NCBI GenBank assembly: GCA_020740775.1
Contig: JAHEWK010000009.1
Location: 310,001-374,000, forward strand
Source of the DNA: Ilyonectria destructans
Lineage: Eukaryota; Ascomycota; Sordariomycetes; Hypocreales; Nectriaceae
Direction of reading: 5' to 3'
DNA length: 64,000 nt
In this document: positions 59,355-64,000 of the stretch, in pieces
Position numbering within the stretch: position 1 is the first letter of the stretch
Layout of the letters: every line of letters starts with the position of its first letter
The notes under the pieces: generated by a model
The model's input: the letters and a program-made list of their open reading frames with translations, nothing else
What the model was told of the DNA's origin: nothing
Databases searched by the model: none
Program-made: the position numbers and the translations under genes

Positions 59355-61533
59355 TCAATGCTCACAGAAACTATACGCAACACCATACCACTTATCACTC
59401 ACCTCATCCTGAAACGAGCTTCTCACCTCCATTAACTTGACCCTGTGCTCCTTGGCCTGATCCATGCTCATCGGCATCGCATCCCCAAAACTCGCTCTCA
59501 CCATTTCCGTCAGCTCCAACGGCAACTTTCGCCCCTCCTCCATTGCAACCCGTAGCCCTTCGTGTCCGGGCACCTTGTCGAGGAGGAGCTGCGCGATGGG
59601 CTGTGGCACATTCCCCGCGTTCTCCGCGTTGAGGTTCCCGAATGCGTGCTCCATCCACCAGCTCTGCTGCTGCGGCGGCACGTTGCCCGTGTTGATGATG
59701 CGCGTCAGAGGGTCGACGAGCCAGAGCGCGATGAAGCGGCGGTGGCCAGGCTTTGTCGGGTCTTTGAGCGAAAAGGGCGAGACGCGGTGATGGTAGACGT
59801 TGGGAAAGGCGAGGAGCCGGCCTTCCTTAGTCTCGACGCTACCGTACCCTTGGAGGCAGGGACCGCCGGAGAGGATGTTGCCGTAGACTCTCTCCAGCCA
59901 GTGGTATGCGTCCTGGCTAACTTCAAAGTCACTCTGGTAAGTCGACGTCTGCATGCGGAAGTGCAGATGGCTAGACGTGACGTTCTCCGAGTCGAGGTAG
60001 TACAGCGCCGTGCCGACAATGTGCTCATTCATCTGGCCCTCGACATGCCAGCCGCCAGCGGGAAAGTCGGGCTTATCAGGGGTCAGCTCGATTGACGCCA
60101 TCTTGACGATGATCTGGAGGTCCTTGAAGCGCTCGCGGAGCGTCTCGCCGGGTTTGACGCCGTAGTCCCAGGCCTCAAAGCCGGGGGCTGGGGGCTGAAC
60201 TGGCTGGCGGATCTTCTCCCAAGCGACTTCGTGGCGAGTTCCGCCATACTTATATCCCTCCTCATCCACATCGGAAAAATTGTCGTCATCATCAGGCCCA
60301 TCGTCAGACCCAAGCTCGGACTCGGGATCGACGGGACGCGGCAGGACTTGCACGTCTTTACGATCAGGAGTCCAGTTGTCATCGTTGTCATCGCTAAACT
60401 AGATATCAGTCCTGAAAGGATCCTCGAAAGGTACACGGGACAACTCACTCTGCGCTGCAAGGCTTTGGAAAGCGCGGCTCAACCCTCCCTCCACCAACGA
60501 GCTTGATGCTACCCCGTTTTCGTCGCGCGAGACAATAGTCCCACGCAGGGAGCGCCCTCTCGACCAGCTTCTCAATCGTCGCGTAAATGTCCTTGTGCCT
60601 GATGGGGTGCAGGTTGTTAATGTAGCTCGTGAACTTGACGCTACCATCGTCCTGGAACTTGACGTTGGCGGGCAGCCACTGGTACCTGTTGGACCAGAAC
60701 GAGGGGTGGACCTTGTCGCCGCCAATCCCCGTGCCTTCTCCGTCGTCTTGGTAATAACCCCATCTTCGGCGGGACGTCTGGTCATCTGGGCCCTGTTTGG
60801 CAATGGTCTCGCCCTTGTCAGCCCATTTGTCGATGGCGTCGTCCACGCCGACGACTTCGTCGTGGAAAGCCTTTGTCACGCCATAGACGAGCGGGTAGAG
60901 AGAAGGGTGGACGAGATCTTGGACCTTGTCATTGGTCCAGGGATGCCAATCCGGGTTGTCTTTCTGCTCGTCCTTGAGCTTGGTGAATGCGGCGCGGAGG
61001 GCATTGTGGAGGGGAGCGTCGACGAGGTTGTCGGACTTGACAACGGAGGCGCTCGCATCCAGCGTGGGAATCAGACACGTCTTCTCGAAGAACTTGGCCT
61101 TTACCCGTAGCTCTTTAATGCACTAGCCAAATGGTCAATCAAGGAAAGTAGATATGGGGGCAGATCTTACATATTCGAGACACCCTCTGTCAAGGATTGT
61201 CTTGAGCCTTTTGGGGCCGCGCTTGGGGCGATGCGCGCGTACCCCTCCCAGAGTTGCCATGACGATATCATCATACATCGGGTCAACAGGCAGCGCAAGG
61301 CCCTCCTCAATCCATTTCTCGGCAATGACGTCGTCAAACACCTTGACATGCCAGTCTGGCTTTTCCATCAGGCGGTCCATGACAATCATCATGGCCACCT
61401 CGCGGATCGGCAGCATCTCCGAGTCCGAGTCCCAGCAGTTGGTGTGCACGCCAATCGGGTACAACTCCTCCACGTCCGACTGCTCATGGTGTCGCAGGGG
61501 GAGGCCAAGACCTGGGTAGACGTGTTCGGGCAT
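59355..61533 (-). CDS. DUF4246 family protein
   Basis: Model: complement of join(59355..60393, 60449..61122, 61171..61533), three exons, 691 residues, in frame with acceptor TTTAG at 60394-60398. The start is the ATG at 61533 (MPEHVYPGLGLPLRHHEQ). Family marks: REVAMMIVMDRLMEKPDWH, SKF-like FFEKTCLIPTLDAS, HPSFWSNRYQWLP (FQWLPA-type), ALPAWDYCL, GWHVEGQMNEHIVGTALYY and QDAYHWLERVYG. The HxEG...H arrangement and the beta-helix-like core have led to the suggestion that DUF4246 proteins are iron/2-oxoglutarate oxygenase-like; not proven. Found in many ascomycetes and basidiomycetes, cytosolic. Intact here by frame and length. Confidence 0.9.
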
Positions 61534-62383
61534 TTTTGGGTGATTTGTTGAAGCGGTCAGTGGTGGGATGCGTGAGTCTTAAATAAGTGCATTGTGCACA
61601 CGAGCCAAGCTTCTGCACGGTGACTTTGTTCTTCAATTGGAAGTGGCCGAGAACGTGACGGGAGAAATCGCGAGGTTACATAAGGGCGCGATAATAGCTG
61701 CAGGCAGCAGAACCTGCTACGGTATCAGGCATAAGTAGGGGCCAACGCCCCCTGGACAAAGACCCAATTTTTGGTACCGTGACAGTGCCAATTCCAATAA
61801 GTCCTTCTTCAGCCGCCAAACGCGCCTTGTAGCTAATTAAGACATCAGATGGCAACTTGACTATATAATAGCTGAGGAAGGGAGTAAGGTGCAAGAGCAG
61901 GGAGAGTATTATCTCTGTTGACTACCCTATAATACCTTGCTCCCAATAGTGCGGATTGAGTGTTCGCACTATTAAGACATAAAATTGCGGATCCTCGTCT
62001 GGGGGGGGCGTCGGCTCCTACTTAGACCTGTGTTTGTGTTGTAGTAGATAGAAGATACAAACTGCAAGCAGTCTGTTTAAAAAGAGCCTTAAGAAATAAA
62101 GTTAAAGATAAAAATCTGCTCATATAACTTAAGAAAATTTTATTATTTTAAGCTAATATAAAATTTAAATAAAATAGTAAAATTAGCAGCTTAATTATTT
62201 TAATACTATTAGTAGATAATAATTTAATAGTCTGAGTTATAAGTAAATATCTTAAGTTTTATTATAAGTATTTTTAATTTAATATCTTAAATTTTTTATT
62301 ATAATAACAGTACAGGCTTTATATCAGTTGGAAATATATTTACATACACTATATAAGTTACAGTAATAGATGTGCTATTATCG
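61534..62383. other. Intergenic: repeat-like piece and AT-rich block
   Basis: 61940-61980 contains AATAGTGCGGA and a nearby inverted CGCACTATT; a similar AATAGTGTGGA is at about 58493. 62080-62350 is strongly AT-rich and non-coding. A minus-strand frame at 61676-61894 has no ATG-supported gene structure and may be transposon-derived. Confidence 0.4.
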
Positions 62384-64000
62384 TTACACACAATCAAATT
62401 GAAAGTTTTCCGCCCCTCCCAGCAGTGTCTGGCTTTCTGTGGCGGACACAAAGTGAGCCCCTGATTCACCACTTTCGGCAATTAGTCGAAGTTGTGTGCG
62501 CATCCATTCCCTTTGAATCTCTGGCACGGACGAGGCGCTGCACGCAACATGAAGCGGCCAAATGAGAGAAAAGCTTCCGATGCCTCTCGCACCAGTGTTC
62601 TCAGCTGGGGCAGATCTGGTTGACCCGAGATGCTCCTGTTCCTGTTGCCTCCAAGTTCTTGTGACAGGAAGCTTCATCCTGGACAGGTCCTTTCCCAATA
62701 GGAAAGGAACGCTTGCGCATATTTCATCTACCAAGCTCAGACTACGTGCCTCTCCTTTCAACACATCGAAGTAGTCCGGCAGAGGTTCTGGAGAGACATG
62801 CAGCCACCAAGAGGCCGCACGGATGAGCAGCGACAGAATAATGAGACGCAACACACGATAGAAATTCCAGACTCGAGCGATGTAGAAATCCGAGTATCTA
62901 TGAATCTCGTATGGAGAGAATTCTGGACGTGCGATGCGACTGACGTTCGTCGCAGTCGAATAGGGCCACGAATCCATGGCCTTGGTCGCCCAGTCTGAAA
63001 GCTGGCAATCCAAGGTTGTAGCAGAGGACATGAATATCTCAATATCGCTCTTGCTAGTGTATCGCAGTTGGGTAAACAGGCCAATGCCTATGTGTTGCAG
63101 TTTCGGTATCGCGGCCGAAATTGAAATGAGTTGGTCCTCCAGACTGTCATGCAAAAAGGTAGTCGCGTCCGGCTCGGTAAAGATTTTGTCAACCGGTCGG
63201 GGGATTTGCAGATGACTTATGACCTATCCAAAACATGTTTAGAATTGTGGTGTGCATATAAACAAGGGAGTCATCTTACGATGCTTTTCTTAATAAAGAA
63301 AAACAAGCTGCGTGAGACAGATGTGTGTAATTTGTTTTCGGCACGGAGCTTCACAACTGCGGCAGCTCCATCGACATGAGCTCGCCATTCTGGTGGTTCA
63401 CTGGAACTCCATACCATGGTCTTTAGAGGCCATCATTCTTAGCAAGCTCTTAGGTATTTCAAGTCGGGCAGACGTGGTGACTAACCTCATAACCACACAA
63501 AAGAAGAATCGCATACAAAGCCTGATCGCTATTCACTTCTTTTGGGTCTTGAAGAGCATTGTTGAGTGCTTTGATGGCCTGGACGTATCGTTTTCTGGAT
63601 AGCGGTGTCGCTTCCTGAACTAGCCTCGAAGAGGCAGCATAGGAAATTGCCTCTGTGGCCAAGCACAAGGCAGAACCAGGGTGGCTCTGTGCGTACAGAT
63701 TTGGGAGGAGTGTGTGGAGGTAGCGAACAGGATCTTTGTCGGATAGATTTTCCAGTGTTGCATGATAAAAGTTGCATATTGCAAAATCTTTCATTGATGG
63801 GCACATGGAATATCTCGAAATTCTGGAAATGCTCCCCGTGAATGAACTTACAGGGATCAAACTATCTGTTAATGCGATATTGGCTGCTGATGTATGATGT
63901 GAGCCTTGGCTGGACGTGTGTCGCTGTTGAATCCTCTGCTGCGTTTTGGACGTCTCGTCGCAGAACATCAGACCTGATAGGTCTCGGTAGCCAGCACATG
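62384..64000 (-). CDS. Fungal C6-type transcription factor, C-terminal part (runs off the right edge)
   Basis: Visible exons: complement of join(62384..63223, 63280..63420, 63486..>64000). The frame is open to the window edge with CAGYRDLSGLMFCDETSKT, the segment that follows the zinc cluster in many C6 factors of the DUF3468 (fungal_trans_2) group, so the DNA-binding domain must lie just outside. Inside are HPGSALCLATEAISYAASS, RKRYVQAIKALNNALQ, LLLCGYE and EWRAHVDGAAAVVKLR, all typical of that group. The C-terminal region has several predicted helices, including a hydrophobic one at VLRLIILSLLIRAASWW. It is intact as far as it can be read. Targets unknown. Confidence 0.82.

Noticed and set aside
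59562..60095. Long plus-strand frame of 177 codons
   Set aside because: It lies antisense within the DUF4246 gene, whose minus-strand frame has recognised motifs; composition of GC-rich coding sequence explains it.
60595..61110. Plus-strand frame of 171 codons
   Set aside because: Also antisense to exon 2 of the DUF4246 gene; no motif of its own.
61676..61894. Minus-strand frame of 72 codons
   Set aside because: Looks like repeat-derived debris next to AT-rich DNA; no start context or motif.

Overview
This window is nuclear DNA of a filamentous ascomycete (Pezizomycotina, most likely a Sordariomycete; the genus cannot be fixed from sequence alone). The reasons are the many short spliceosomal introns (mostly 45-90 nt, often with CTAAC-type branch sites), several Zn2Cys6 regulators, fungus-specific families (FunK1 kinase, DUF4246, NACHT-ankyrin protein), a pogo/Fot-like transposase relic, and AT-rich blocks containing pseudogenes with TGG-to-TAG stops that look like repeat-induced point mutation (RIP). 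It reads as an accessory region: catabolic enzymes, transporters, local regulators and gene relics. No polyketide, peptide or terpene backbone synthase is visible.

Layout. 1-6800: the 3' end of an unidentified gene, a membrane protein, then decayed DNA with a FunK1 pseudogene and a tannase pseudogene. 6840-12506: bHLH factor, transaldolase and an MFS sugar/polyol transporter; the last two diverge from an intergenic region packed with CCCTG-NN-CAGG palindromes. 12650-28075: a reductase pseudogene, then a glycoside-use block: secreted saponin-hydrolase-like propeller protein, divergent lactose-permease-like MFS, GH2 beta-galactosidase, a Zn2Cys6 factor divergent from it (CGGAG array between them), and a GH3 beta-glucosidase. 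29527-39118: esterase, zinc-free MDR reductase, Zn2Cys6 factor, glutathione transferase and Baeyer-Villiger monooxygenase; both divergent promoters carry the same 11-mer CGGAAGTTCCG (CGG-N5-CCG), so I read this as one regulon. 39925-50681: second Zn2Cys6/fungal_trans factor, alcohol acetyltransferase-like protein, HAD dehalogenase-like protein, UstS-like glutathione transferase and secreted FAD amine-oxidase-like enzyme. 52911-56903: NACHT-ankyrin STAND protein. 57400-62380: transposase fragment, an inverted-repeat-rich patch, an internally deleted MFS pseudogene, DUF4246 protein and AT-rich DNA. 62384-64000: C-terminal part of another C6 regulator that runs off the right edge.

How it may work together (inference): the left half would release, import and hydrolyse plant glycosides. 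The middle cluster would convert a ketone to an ester (monooxygenase), split it (esterase) and process the products (reductase, glutathione transferase) under its own regulator. Gene models were assembled by hand by joining reading frames at splice signals; for the spliced genes given with exon coordinates the exon lengths sum to whole codons, which supports but does not prove them.
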